From: Muscardinus avellanarius
Lineage: Eukaryota; Chordata; Mammalia; Rodentia; Gliridae
Assembly: GCA_963383645.1 (NCBI GenBank)
Contig: OY726571.1
Span: 76,367,860-76,431,859, forward strand
DNA length: 64,000 bases
Direction: 5' to 3'
Part shown: positions 32,910 through 43,199 of the stretch, in pieces
Layout of the letters: the number at the start of each line of letters is the position of its first letter
How positions within the stretch are numbered: position 1 is the first letter of the stretch
Program-made: the position numbers and the translations under genes
Notes under the pieces: generated by a model
Told to the model about the DNA's origin: nothing
What the model saw: only the letters and a program-made list of their open reading frames with translations
Databases searched by the model: none

Positions 32910-35020
32910 TAATATGTTAAGATTCCCAATGACGAAGCAGACAAGACATAAGAATGGATGGATAATGTAAGCAGAGATGAAAACCTTAAGGAAAAAAATA
33001 TTCAAACACACATAAATTTGAACCCATTATTACTATGAACACACACACACACACACATACACACACACACACACACACAATCAAATTAGTAATTATGGTA
33101 CTATCCTCAGCCTCCCCATGATATGGAGGCCTAACTCTTTTCTGGTATATCCTCTCATACCATGTGAGATAAAAGATCCTCTGATAGATCTAATGAATGA
33201 ATAGTATCGATCTATATGTTAACATGCACACACCATTATGGAGATGGTTGGCTATAATACAGCTAAGCCCCAGTCTACACTGGGCAACTGATTTGTGGAA
33301 GAAAAGCTAATCCATGTAGTCACTCTACTTTCCATTGTGATACTTGGGTTAATTATGTTCCCTAATGATGGACTAATACTCTGGACTCCACCTGCCAGAT
33401 GCCAAGCTGATGTGCAGAATCAAGAGCTCATCACAGTAAACCATATTTTACCAGGAGGGAAATTGGCCTGACTAAAAGCCAATTCATCTTTCATGTTATT
33501 TGAGAGCAGAGTTGTGTCCGATTAATATTTATTTATCTCCGAGATATTTTAATTGACACGGGTGGGAATTGAGGCATCTTGGGTCTGACTCTTTCTCTAG
33601 TTGATTATGACAGAACTGTGGTGTTCATCCAATATTCATTTGCCTCCTTCCTGTCCCAGCCCTCTTTAAATATGCAGGCCCATGTGACTAGCTCTGGCCA
33701 ATGGGTGGAGAGCAGAGGTAGCGAGAAGCAGGAAGAGGAAGTTCTTTATGTCCTCTCACTTCCACATGGTGGCGCTGTGTCAGCTGTAAAGATGCCTTTG
33801 CCACCTCCGTCTGCCACAACCTCCTTGGATGTAGAGCACCAGCAAGAGAAACACCTGTTAAGTCACTAGGATTTCAGAATTCCTGGTGTGACTTAGCCAA
33901 TCCGTAGTGATCCTGGGGCGATGTGTTGAAAGAAACTACAAACACCGGCTCCCCATTTCACAAGTGTCACCCAGACATAGTTGTGGGCTCCGTAGTGAGT
34001 GAAGCCCTCATTTGTGGATTGGATGATGCACCCAAGCACTTTTCATGTGAACGTTATGGTGCAACATTTCTGAAAAATGGATGCTATATTTCAGGAAATG
34101 AAATAAATTACACGTTTTTAGTGTAAGAACAGAGAAGGCCTATAGTTGTCTCAATATTGTACGAGTGCTTACTAAACAGAATCATAAATCCTAAAACCAT
34201 AAACCGCGTTTGCTTCAAGCAAGGTGTTTCTTCAAATAAAGGCTTTGCACTTGGAGTGCATCTTCTCTTCTTTAATGAACACTCATGTTCATTTTCAGTT
34301 CTATGACCTCCGTTACCTCACACACATGTAAATTATGTTAGTTATGAAGTTAACCAATTTATGATAAGTAATTATTAAAACGATAAATGGATTTTGACAT
34401 TTCAAAAACCTAGAATGGGGTTGTTATCCAATCATAGATGTGTCGACCCATTACAAATGAGGAAAACTATGTGGCGGGACGGGTTGGCAGATGAGGAGCA
34501 ATCTCATACGGTCCCTACCTCGTAGTTTTCTACCTCTAGAGCAGCTAGATAATACATAAACCTTTCATGAATAACAGAAAAATAAAATCAGAAAATGTTA
34601 GCTGAGTCACCCACAAGTTAGTTCTTTCAGTATGTTAAAAGATAAAAATATAGCAAATGAGCAAAGCTTTGTGTTGTTACTACCAGTGATTCATCAATTC
34701 GCCAATAAATATATTCAATAAAGAAAGCAAATCAATTTTCATTTTTGTTTTGTTTTACTTGCACAGTCCAGTGATTTATAAAAACTAAGGTGTAAGTAGT
34801 CTACATATTGAATGGGAAATATTACTAATCCAACTGTTGAGTGACATAAATTTGGTTAACTCTTCTACTCTAAGTAAAGGACATTTATAACCAAGCATGT
34901 TTAAATATAAACAATGGGAAATTATTAAAAATAACTCTGACATATGTTCCACACCTGGCTGATATGTTCAACACAAAGAGATCTTTCAAAACATTAAGTG
35001 GTAGTTTTTCGAGTTAGAAT
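32910..35020. other. Repeat-poor stretch with (AC)n and one ancient repeat
   Basis: (AC)n lies at 33041-33080. 33640-33905 looks like an ancient medium-reiterated repeat (CTAGCTCTGGCCAATGGG ... TTAAGTCACTAGGATTTC), family not resolved; the 96-codon open frame over it is therefore not a gene. The rest, to 35020, is AT-rich unique DNA with no gene seen. Confidence 0.45.
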
Positions 35021-35024
35021 TTTT

Positions 35025-35223
35025 TAAGTCAGTGTGGGGGGGGGGGGCACTGGAGGTTTAACCCAGAGTCATTCTACCTTCAATCTACATGCCCAGTCCT
35101 ATTTAATTTTTTATTTTGAAACAGAGTCTTCCTAAGTTGCTAAGGCTACTCTCAAACCAGTGGTCTTCATGTTTCAACCTCAAAAGTACTGGGATTATAG
35201 GCTTGCACCACTAGGCCTGGCTA
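35025..35223 (-). mobile_element. B1-dID SINE
   Basis: A 13-bp G-run precedes CACTGGAGGTTTAACCC; B1 half ends ACCACTAGGCCTGGC. Diverged. Confidence 0.8.
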
Positions 35224-35324
35224 GTCATTTACTTCTCAATAGTTTAATCTTTTAATTTATATTGGGTTTTGAAGATACACAGTAAAATAATTAAGCACTT
35301 TAGATAAACTGATTGGTTAAATTT

Positions 35325-35338
35325 AAAAAATGAAAAGA
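35325..35338. repeat. Left target-site duplication of composite retroposon
   Basis: AAAAAATGAAAAGA, repeated exactly at 37912-37925. It directly precedes the GC-rich 5' end of the element. Confidence 0.75.
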
Positions 35339-35611
35339 GGTCCGGGCCTCTGGCCCCGACCCTGGGCGGGTGGGCAAGCGCTGGCGGGGCACCCCTAGGC
35401 GACCCCCTTTCCACCTGGAAGGACCCTGTGGTCCGGGCCTCTGGCCCTGACCCTGGGCGGGAGAGCAGGTGCTGGCGGGGCACCCCGAGGCGACCCCCTC
35501 TCCACCCGGAACGACCCTGTGGTCCGGGCCTCTGGCCCCGACCCTGGGCGGGTGGGCAGGTGCTGGCGGGGCACCCCGAGGCGACCCCCTTTCCACCCTG
35601 AAGGACCCTGT
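35339..35611 (+). repeat. Three tandem 91-bp GC-rich repeats
   Basis: Units start at 35339, 35430 and 35521, each GGTCCGGGCCTCTGGCC..., nearly identical, CpG-rich, ending in a GAAGGACCCTGT- or GAACGACCCTGT-type junction. They form the 5' end of copy 1 and are absent from copy 2. Overlapping open frames in all phases are repeat artefacts. Could act as a promoter module. Confidence 0.92.
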
Positions 35612-36184
35612 TAAAAAGGATAAGAAAAAGAAAAAAGGAAAATATCGGAGAGGAGTCAAGGAGGCCATGGTGAATGCCAGGATACTGGAAATGCAGACAA
35701 AACTTATCCAAATGAACTGGAATTATTTGAAAGATTCCCCGCTAAGGAGGACTGCTTCTTCTCTACATTGTTAAGAATCTTAGACATCACCTGTAAGGAG
35801 AGAGACTTTAGTGGAGACCAAGGAGAAAGGCGGTGCTGAAAGCGGTCTCCACGTTGGCAGTGGAGACTTGTATTCAGGAGAAGCAGAAATCAGAGCCTAC
35901 CAACCTCATTATTATTATTATTATTTTTTGGAGAAATTACACCAAATGTCAATTGCTACCATTGTGCATGCTTAGGAACACTGGACAACATTCAGAGTGG
36001 AAAAAGAGCTTGGGAAAGATTTGAAATGGTGGAGACAGTGGCAATGGCAGTGGCCAGTACTCAGGGGAGGCAGAGATCTGATGCATTACACCTGGAACCT
36101 TTGAAGTAATGACCCCAGAGGCAGAATGCTACCACCACACACCCTCGAGATCATGGGACAAATGGTTGGGCAAAGAGGGTGCTC
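35612..36184 (+). mobile_element. 5' domain of composite retroposon copy 1
   Basis: Homologous by eye to copy 2 on the minus strand: GGAAATGCAGACAAAACTTA here pairs with a GGAGATGCAGACAAATCCTA form there, and GTGCATGCTTAGGAACACTG pairs with CACATGCTCGAGAAGTCTGG. Contains a short ATT microsatellite at about 35906. Confidence 0.75.
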
Positions 36185-37510
36185 AGATTAGAGCCTGCCG
36201 AGGGGTGAGGCCGGCGACGGACACAGCAAAGCTGGGATTGGAGCCTGTCATGAGGCAAGGCCACTGCTGGAGCCTCCGAGGCCAGGATCAGAGCCTGCCA
36301 AGTGGTTAGGCCGGTGCTGGGGCCAGTGAAGCCGGGATCGGATCAAGCTGTGAGGCAAGGCCGGTGCTGGGGCCTTCAAGGCCGGGATCGGAGCCTGCTG
36401 AGGGTTAGGCCGGTGCCGGGGCCAACAAGGCTAGGATTGGAGCCTGCCGTGAGGCAAGGCCGGTACTGGGGCCTCCGAGGCCGGGATCGGAGCCTGCTGA
36501 GGGGTTAGGCCGGTGCCGGGGCCAATGGCCGACATCGGAGCCTGCCATGAGGCAAGGCCGGTGCTGGGGCCTCCGAGACCGGGATCGGAGTCTGCCGAGG
36601 GGTTAGGCTGGTGCTGGGGCCAACGGCCGGCATCGGAGCCTTCTGTGAGGCAAGGTTGGTGCTGGGGCCTTCGAGGCTGGGATCAGAGCCTGCTGAGGGA
36701 TTAGGCCAGTGCCGGGGCCAGTGGCTGGCATCGGAGCCTTCCGTGAGGCAAGGCCGCTATTGAGGCCTCTGAGGCCGGGATCGGAGCCTGCCGAGGGGTC
36801 AGGTCGGTGCCAGGGCCAGCCTGGCCAGGATTGGAGCCTGCCGTGAGGCAAGGCCAGTGCTGGGGCCTCCGAGGCCGGGATCAGAGCCTGCTGAGGCATT
36901 AGGCCAGTGCTGGGGCCAACAGCTGGCATCGGAGCCTTCTGTGTGAGGCAAGGCTGCTATTGAGGCCTCCGAGGCTGGAATCGGAGCCTGCCGAGGGTTT
37001 AGGCTGGTACTGGAGCTAGTGAGGCCGGCATCAAAGCCTGCTGTGAGACAAGGCCAGTGCTGGGGCCTCCGCGGCCGGGATTGGAGCCTGCCGACAGGTT
37101 AGGCCGGTGCCGGGACCAGAGGCCTGCGTTGGAGCCTGCCGCAAGGCAAGGCTGGTGCCGGGGCCTCCGAGGCCGGGATTGGAGTCTGCCGAGGGGTTAG
37201 GCCAGTGTCTGGGGCAGTGGCTGGCATCGGAGCCTTCCGTGAAGCAAGGCCACTACTGGGGCCTCCGAGGCCTGGATCAGAGCCTACCGAGGGGTTAGGC
37301 CGATGCCGGGGCCATCAGCTAACATCGGAGCCTGCCGTGAGGAAGGCCGGTGCTGGGGCCTCCGAGGCTGGGATCAGAGCCAGCTGAGCGGTTAGGCCAG
37401 TGTCGGGGCCAGCGAGGCCAGAACTGGGGCCTCCCATGAGGCAAGGCTGCTGCTTGAGCCAGCGAGGTCTGGATCAGTCCACCGGGTAGCCAGGCCACAA
37501 CTGGGGCCAT
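36185..37510 (+). repeat. VNTR of ~49-50 bp GC-rich units, about 27 copies
   Basis: The marker GGGATCGGAGCCTGC-type recurs every 48-51 bp. Two alternating variants (one with GAGGCAAGGCCGGTGCTGG, one with GGGTTAGGCCGGTGCCGG) give a ~100 bp higher-order period. The unit length is not a multiple of three, so the Gly/Pro/Arg-rich frames have no coding meaning. Confidence 0.95.
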
Positions 37511-37519
37511 CAAGAGTGG

Positions 37520-37911
37520 GATCGGTATTTGCAACGCGGCATGCACAGAGAAATATCGCAGAAAATAAAAACCAGATGCTTCCCCTAATCAGCAATAACT
37601 AGGAGGAAAGGGGTAACAGGAAGTGGTCGAGCTATAGAAAGGGCCCTATAGTGAAGCAATTAAGGTGACCAATCAGAGGGTATGGAATAGGGGAGGATGG
37701 AATCTCATTAAAAAGCAGGAGGTACATAAACATGTATCAAAGTTAATCACCAAACAAGCATGGGATCGAGGGAGGGGGAGGGAATAGGATGGGGGCTGGA
37801 TGAGGGCTAATTGGATGATGTGTGCTTGTATATCCTCTCAAGTCTTGTATTCCAATGTGATGTATGATTACAATGCACCAATAAAAATAAATTTAAAAAA
37901 GAAAAAAAAAG
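37520..37911 (+). mobile_element. L1-derived 3' end of composite retroposon copy 1
   Basis: GAGAAATATCGCAGAAAATA to GATTACAATGCACCAATAAA. Matches the L1 3' UTRs at 14603-14985 (reversed) and 39760-40099 (GATTATAGTGCACCAATAC). AATAAA at about 37880 is followed by a mixed A-rich tail. Confidence 0.85.
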
Positions 37912-37925
37912 AAAAAATGAAAAGA
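37912..37925. repeat. Right target-site duplication of composite retroposon
   Basis: AAAAAATGAAAAGA directly after the A-rich tail; exact partner of 35325-35338. Confidence 0.75.
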
Positions 37926-38120
37926 AGGATTTTTTTTCTTGATTCTCTAAATTTATAATTCAGATGCCCCTAACTCTGAACACTAAATATTTACCATCAG
38001 CCTCAGTCCTGGTCACAAAGAAAACATTTATTTGATATTTAATGTTTGATTTATTTTTAGATATGGTTTCAAGTGCCTTCTATGAATTGGGCACAGCACT
38101 GACTATTAAAAGACAGTTTG

Positions 38121-38290
38121 TGAGCTGAGTGTGGTGCCCCACACCTGATCCCAGTACCTGAGAGACTGAAACAGGAGGATCGCAGGTTCAAGGACAGCCT
38201 CAGCAACTCAGCAAGTACTTCAGCCATTTAGTGAGCCCCTGTTTCAAACAGAACACCCCCCCCCAGGGTTCAATCCCCAGTACTACACAC

Positions 38291-38339
<49 letters not shown>
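38121..38339 (+). mobile_element. B1-dID SINE ending in (AC)n
   Basis: GCTGAGTGTGGTGCCCCACA, a linker with a C-run (CACCCCCCCCC) replacing most of the right monomer, GTTCAATCCCCAGTACTAC, then about 48 bp of AC. Confidence 0.85.
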
Positions 38340-38343
<4 letters not shown>

Positions 38344-38750
38344 TTCTCATGGCAAGGAACTGGCAGTTTAATGAGACAGCCACATAAACAGGAAAGGAGA
38401 GCCTGTGTGCTGCAGGACAGCTCCTTCTGCGAGACCATGGAAACCCACAAGAAGAGGACCTAAACCCATCTGGGAGCCATTAGTTAGGAAAAGGTGAGTG
38501 GGGTTTAGCTAAGAGGAAGATGATTAGGATGCTGGGAAGAGAGAGAGAAGAGGAACAGCCACAACCAATGTGCTGGGTGAGTGAGGGACTCCTGGGTAAC
38601 GACTGTGCGTGTTCTCTGTGGCTGGTCTGTCCAAGAGAACTTTCTACACTGCTGGGAATGTTCATGTTCCCTCTCGCTCCAATAGGGTAGCCACCAGCCT
38701 CCGTGACTGACTAGTTGTGATTCAGTAGGTGTGAATGAGGAATGGAAATT
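38340..38750. other. Unique sequence, no gene seen
   Basis: Mixed composition; no domain in the short frames and no known repeat. Confidence 0.45.
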
Positions 38751-38761
38751 TTAATTTTCCT

Positions 38762-38953
38762 TTTTTTTTTTTGGTGGTACTGGGGTTCCTGGAAGCCCTT
38801 CTACCTCCGGGCTACACTCCCAGACCTATTTTATTATATTTTTATTTGGAAACAGGGTCTCTTAAGCCAGTGCAGCTGGCTTCGAACCTGCACGATCCTC
38901 CTGTCTCAGCCTCCCAAGCGTGGGGATTACAAGTGTGCGCCACCACGCCCGGC
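38762..38953 (-). mobile_element. B1-dID SINE, young hairpin subfamily
   Basis: Perfect 11-bp TSD TTAATTTTCCT (38751-38761, 38954-38964). GGGTTCCTGGAAGCCCTTCT, AAGCCAGTGCAGCTGGCTT, ending GCCACCACGCCCGGC. One of the freshest copies. Confidence 0.93.
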
Positions 38954-39202
38954 TTAATTTTCCTATTTTAATTCCTTTACAGTTTTGTTTGAGGAGCCAT
39001 CTGTGGTTAGTGACTGTGCTTCTGAACCCCGCACCTTGTAGAGTAGGAGCTGCTGACACAGGCTCACATGCAGAAGAGTTGCATGAGACATTTAACATCG
39101 CTCAGATCTCAGCTGGGAGGTAGTGGTGGAGAATGTCAAGGAAAGTGTGGTGTGAGCAGATCTCTTTGGGCCCCAAGCTCTGGCAGTTGTGTTTAGGATG
39201 AG

Positions 39203-40157
39203 TGGGCCAGACAGGGGAGCATACAACCCTAATTCCAGTATTTAGGAGGCTGAGACAGGAGGATCTCAGATTCAAGGACAGCCTCAGTGACTTAGTGAGG
39301 CTCTCAGCAATGATTCCATTTAACCCCTATCAGAGTGGCAAGCATAAAGAAGTCAAATAACAACAAATGCTGGCAAAGATGTGGGGAAAGAGGAGCTCTT
39401 TTACATTGTCGGTGGGAATGCGAACTAGTTCAGCTGCTAAGGAGATCAATGTGGAGATTCCATAAAAAAACTGAGAATGGATCCACCATATGATCCGGCT
39501 ATACCACCCCTGGGTATCTTTCCAAAGGGGTTGAAATCAGAGAACCACAGTAACATACGCATACCTGTGTTCATAGCAGCACAGTTCGCAATAGCCAAAA
39601 TATGGAACCAACCTAGGTCCCCATCAACAGATGAATGGATTGCAAAATTATGGGAAACACACACTATAGAATTCTACTCAGCAATAAGAACAAAATCATG
39701 TCATTCACAAGAAGATGGAAAGACGCAGAGAACAATATGTTAAGTGAGATCAGCCAAGCACAGAAAGAAAAGGGACATATGTTTTCTCTAATATGCTCAA
39801 GCTAGGGAGTATTAGGTATGCCAAAGGGACTCCAGATAATGGAGGGGAAACCTCAGCAAAGCCAGAAAGGAGGGGAAGAGGAGGAAGAAGGCTGAAGTTA
39901 ATTAATGGAAAAGCTACATTCGAATATGTGTAAACATGTGAATATAACACAGTTAACCTGGACACTCAGTATTGGGAGGGAGGGAAAAGGGGAAGGGAAG
40001 AGGGACGAAACCAAGCTGTGTGTGAATATACGCCACTGTCGACATGATCCACATTATGATGTGAGATTATAGTGCACCAATACAAAAAAATAAAAAGTAA
40101 AATAGGACTCGGGATGTAGCGAAGAGGGAGAATGCCCCTGAGTTCCATCTCCAGCAA

Positions 40158-40204
<47 letters not shown>
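39203..40204 (+). mobile_element. B1-dID SINE split by an L1
   Basis: Left monomer at 39203-39309 (AGACAGGGGAGCATACAACC to CTCAGCAA). The right monomer resumes at about 40100 (GACTCGGGATGTAGCGAAG) and ends in about 46 bp of AC (40159-40204). The ~790 bp between is the L1 below. Confidence 0.8.
39310..40099 (+). mobile_element. L1 ORF2 C-terminus plus 3' UTR, 5'-truncated
   Basis: The frame at 39477-39743 reads DPPYDPAIPPLGIFPKG ... IAAQFAIAKIWNQPRSP, the conserved ORF2 C-terminal stretch, following the cysteine-rich part (TGTGGGGAAAG region at 39380). Then a 3' UTR and an A-rich tail at about 40080. The open frame is long, so the copy is fairly recent. Confidence 0.92.
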
Positions 40205-40206
<2 letters not shown>

Positions 40207-41104
40207 GGCAGAAATCAAAGCTTAAGGCAAAGATAGCAGACAAGCCTGTAGAGCAACCAGATTTAAAAAAAAAAAAAGGTAGGGATTCTATGGAGGAAAA
40301 AGGGGATAGGCAGGAGGAGGAGGAGGAGGAGAGAGGTGTGACTGGATATGAGATTAAGAGACAATTTAAAGAGGCATTTTCTGGTGTCTGGACTAGACAC
40401 GTAGGCAGAGGAAGGTGTGATCACCAGCCTGCGCAGTACTTAAGAAGACCGTGAAGAAGAGTTTCTTTGTTTTAGCAATGGCACGGTGAAATGAAAAGTG
40501 TTTGTAATAGGGCACTATGTAGACACATTAGCAGATAACTGGAAATAGCACCTGGACATACACCGTTCGGCTTTCATATTCACTGGCAGAAATTTCTTAA
40601 CTGTCTGTTAACCTTAAGGAATTCAACTTTAAAGACACTGGCTATAATACTTCATTAAGCGTAATGTAACCTGAATACTAAAGTGCTTGGAGGTTTCACT
40701 TTAAACATCAGTTCCTATTGCATAATATTTTGAAAAGCAATCAAATGGTTTAGGCTTTGGAGCTAGCTAAATTTGGGATCAACTGGAGATTAGTAATTTC
40801 TCAAATACTAAATTATAGTGTCTTTTCAAAGGCGCATTGTAGTCATGGATGGTGCTCAATAGGAAATAGATTTTGACATAAGTACATCAAACGGGAATGT
40901 CCTCTTTCTGACCACAGAAATAAAAATTTGCTTCCTTCCAATCTCTTTTCCTTCATTAAAAAAAAAGCTTTGCTCTTTCAAAAAAACAGTCCAGGAACTA
41001 AAATTTTTACGCATTTCAGATTTCTATAGATAATAATTATATTCATCTTAAAGTAAATAAAAATAATAAAATGGAAAATATCATTTGTTCTACACTATTG
41101 CTGA
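40205..41104. other. Unique sequence, no gene seen
   Basis: A GGA-rich patch at 40310-40335 and A-runs; otherwise AT-rich unique DNA without a recognisable gene. Confidence 0.45.
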
Positions 41105-41495
41105 GTTTTTTTTCTTTTTTCAAGACTGGAATTGAACCCAGGGGCATGCTACCACTGAGCTATTTTTTATTTTTAATTAGTTTATTTATTTATGTGTATG
41201 GCACTAGGGACTGAACCCAGGGACATTCTATCTATGAGTTACACCCACAGCCCTACCTTCTTTTTTTTTTTTTATCAGGGTCTCACTAAATTGCTGAAGC
41301 TAGCCTAGACCTTGTGATCCTCCTGTCTCAGCCTCCAAGGTTCTGGGGTTACACATATGTCACTGTGCCTGGCTTTCTTCTTATTTTGAGATAAGGTCTC
41401 ACTGTGTTGCCCAGGCTGTTCTCCAATGTGGCAATACTCCTGCCTCTGTCTCCTAAATTTCTGGGATTATGGATGAGTACCACCTCACCTAGCCC
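41105..41495 (-). mobile_element. Outer B1-dID SINE of a two-level nest
   Basis: Right-monomer side at 41105-41163 (GACTGGAATTGAACCCAGG, ACCACTGAGCTA), B1 side at 41375-41495 (AGGTCTCACTGTGTTGCCCA to ACCTCACCTAGCC). Confidence 0.8.
41164..41374 (-). mobile_element. Inner B1-dID SINE of the nest
   Basis: GGCACTAGGGACTGAACCC, ACACCCACAGCCCTACC, B1 half ending ATGTCACTGTGCCTGGC. Confidence 0.85.
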
Positions 41496-42007
41496 ATCAC
41501 CACTTTAGCCAACCTAACACCTAAACAAAAACTCTTAGAGGGGAGAGAAAATCTACTAAATACATTTCAATTATAGTCACAAGTAATAAAATAACCACCG
41601 GCACAAAATCCCTCTAGTATTATTTCTCCAATGACTTGTACATATCTGTAATTTTCACATGAACATCTAGTCCTTTTATGTGATTCTGAATTACAACCTG
41701 GATTTATCCAAAAAGTTCATCTGGGTAAACAGCTTGGTACTCAGATTACGTGTTTGTTACAGAAACGGTGTTGTACATGTTGGAGAGGTTTGGGGCTGAT
41801 AAATGAATCTGTGGGCCTTGTGAGAGTCAATGGTGCTGCGGAACCTGGGACCTTGGGATTGAGGTTGTCAGGGACCCTGGGGTCTGGAGGGCAGGAATAA
41901 TGGAAAAGTGGGGAAAGGGCTAAGAGGATGGATGGAAATATATTGAATAATGCCAGGGGAAAAGTATAGATAGGGTGGGGAAGGTCATTAAAAAGAAGAA
42001 GAAAAAG
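41496..42007. other. Unique sequence, no gene seen
   Basis: The 121-codon minus open frame (42106-41741) starts inside the next SINE and has no domain. Confidence 0.45.
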
Positions 42008-42110
42008 CCTGGTGTGGTGGTGTGTACCTGTAATCCCAGTACTTGGGAGGCTGAGACAGGAAGAGTGCAGGTTGGAGACCAGCCTCAACATCCTAGCAAG
42101 ACTCACAGCC

Positions 42111-42288
42111 GGGCGTGGTGGCGCACACTTGTAATCCCCGCGCTTGGGAGGCTGAGACAGGAGGATTGCACAGGTTCCAAGCCAGCCTCAGCTGGCTTAA
42201 GAGACCCTGTTTCTAAATAAGAATATAAAATAGGTCTAGGAGTGTAGGCCGGAGGTAGAAAGCCCCTGGGTTCCATCCCCAGGACCAC

Positions 42289-42343
<55 letters not shown>
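42111..42343 (+). mobile_element. B1-dID SINE, intermediate subfamily, with (AT)n tail
   Basis: GCCGGGCGTGGTGGCGCACA and the linker CAGCTGGCTTAAGAGACCC of the young type, but GGGTTCCATCCCCAGGACC of the older type in the right monomer. About 49 bp of AT at 42293-42341. Confidence 0.9.
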
Positions 42344-42344
<1 letters not shown>

Positions 42345-42545
42345 CCGGGCGTGGTGGCGCACGCTTGTAATCCCTGCACTTGGGAGGTGGAGACAGGAAG
42401 ATCACACAGGTTCAAAGCCAGCCTCTCTGGCTTAAGAGACCCTGTTTCCAAATAAAAATGTAAAATAGGTCTGGGAGTGTAGCCCGGAGGTAGAAGGTAG
42501 AAGCGCTTCCAGGAACCCCAGTACCACCAAAAAAAAAAAAAAAAA
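42344..42545 (+). mobile_element. B1-dID SINE, young hairpin subfamily
   Basis: GCCGGGCGTGGTGGCGCACG, CTCTCTGGCTTAAGAGACC, GGGAGTGTAGCCCGGAGGTA with a duplicated GAAGGTA, GCTTCCAGGAACCCCAGTAC, poly(A). Confidence 0.93.
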
Positions 42546-42667
42546 TAGACTCTCAGCAACCTAGAGAGACACTGTTTCAAAACAAAACAACAAAACAAAA
42601 CAAAACAGGGCCAAAGATGCAGTTTGGAGGTAGAATGCCGCTGGTTTCAAACTTCAGTACCAAAGAA

Positions 42668-42721
<54 letters not shown>
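42668..42721. repeat. (GA)n microsatellite
   Basis: About 54 bp of GA growing from the tail of the outer SINE. Confidence 0.95.
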
Positions 42722-42722
<1 letters not shown>

Positions 42723-42936
42723 CAGGCTTATCAAAGTCTGATTCTGTTTTCAATTTTGCTTTCATTCTGACCCTCTGGTGTTCTCTAGTGAAGAAGGTAA
42801 TAAAGCACGGAAGAGAGGGAGACTGAGGAGAGCTTTCTCTCTCTTTCCTTCTCTCCTAGAGTTGGTTTCTTGCAGCTCAGATCCCAGCACTGTCCCCCTA
42901 CTTCCCTAAATATGTAGAAATGAAAGTGTGTATACA

Positions 42937-43146
42937 GCCGGGCGTGGTGGCGCACGCTTGTAATCCCCGCGCTTGGGAGGCAGAGACAGGAGGATCACGC
43001 AGGTTCGAAGCCAGCCGCGCGCGCTGGCTTCGAAGCCAGCCGCACGTGCTGGCTTAGGAGACCCTGTTTCCAAAAATGAAAATGTAAAAAATAGGTCTGG
43101 GAGTGTAGCCCGGAGGTAGAAGGGCTTCCAGGAACCCCAGTACCAC

Positions 43147-43184
<38 letters not shown>
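42937..43184 (+). mobile_element. B1-dID SINE, young, with doubled hairpin and long poly(A)
   Basis: Perfect 15-bp TSD GAAAGTGTGTATACA (42922-42936, 43185-43199) and a 36-bp pure A tail make this the youngest-looking insertion. In the linker the hairpin unit GAAGCCAGCCGCGCGCGCTGG is followed by a second one (GAAGCCAGCCGCACGTGCTGG). Confidence 0.95.
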
Positions 43185-43186
<2 letters not shown>

Positions 43187-43199
43187 AAGTGTGTATACA

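Larger units (their letters stand above)
35339..37911 (+). mobile_element. Composite VNTR-L1 retroposon, copy 1 (SVA/LAVA-like)
   Basis: A 2.57 kb block with sharp borders and 14-bp direct repeats. Order: three 91-bp GC-rich repeats (35339-35611), a unique 5' domain (35612-36184), a VNTR of ~49-50 bp GC-rich units (36185-37510), then an L1 3' UTR with AATAAA and poly(A) (37520-37911). No coding capacity for mobility proteins. The same order occurs on the minus strand at 58332-61075. TSD, poly(A) and the borrowed L1 3' end point to trans-mobilisation by L1. Primate SVA and gibbon LAVA are built likewise (VNTR core plus foreign 3' module), but I see no sequence kinship and infer independent origin. 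A processed pseudogene of a repeat-rich RNA is an alternative, made less likely by the second copy. Confidence 0.75.
42008..42666 (+). mobile_element. Outer B1-dID SINE containing two younger copies
   Basis: Left monomer 42008-42108 (GCCTGGTGTGGTGGTGTGTA). Continues at about 42546 (GACTCTCAGCAACCTAG) through GGGCCAAAGATGCAGTTTGG and CTTCAGTACC to 42666. Confidence 0.85.

Noticed and set aside
33579..33869. 96-codon plus-strand open frame
   Set aside because: Overlaps what looks like an ancient interspersed repeat; no domain.
36185..37510. Regularly spaced repeats suggesting a CRISPR-like array
   Set aside because: Units are contiguous diverged minisatellite copies without unique spacers, in vertebrate DNA.
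36109..37595. Many open frames of 60-108 codons rich in Gly/Pro/Arg over the VNTR, on both strands
   Set aside because: The repeat unit is 49-50 bp, not a multiple of three, so frames cycle through the repeat; no start context, no domain. They are products of GC-rich tandem DNA.
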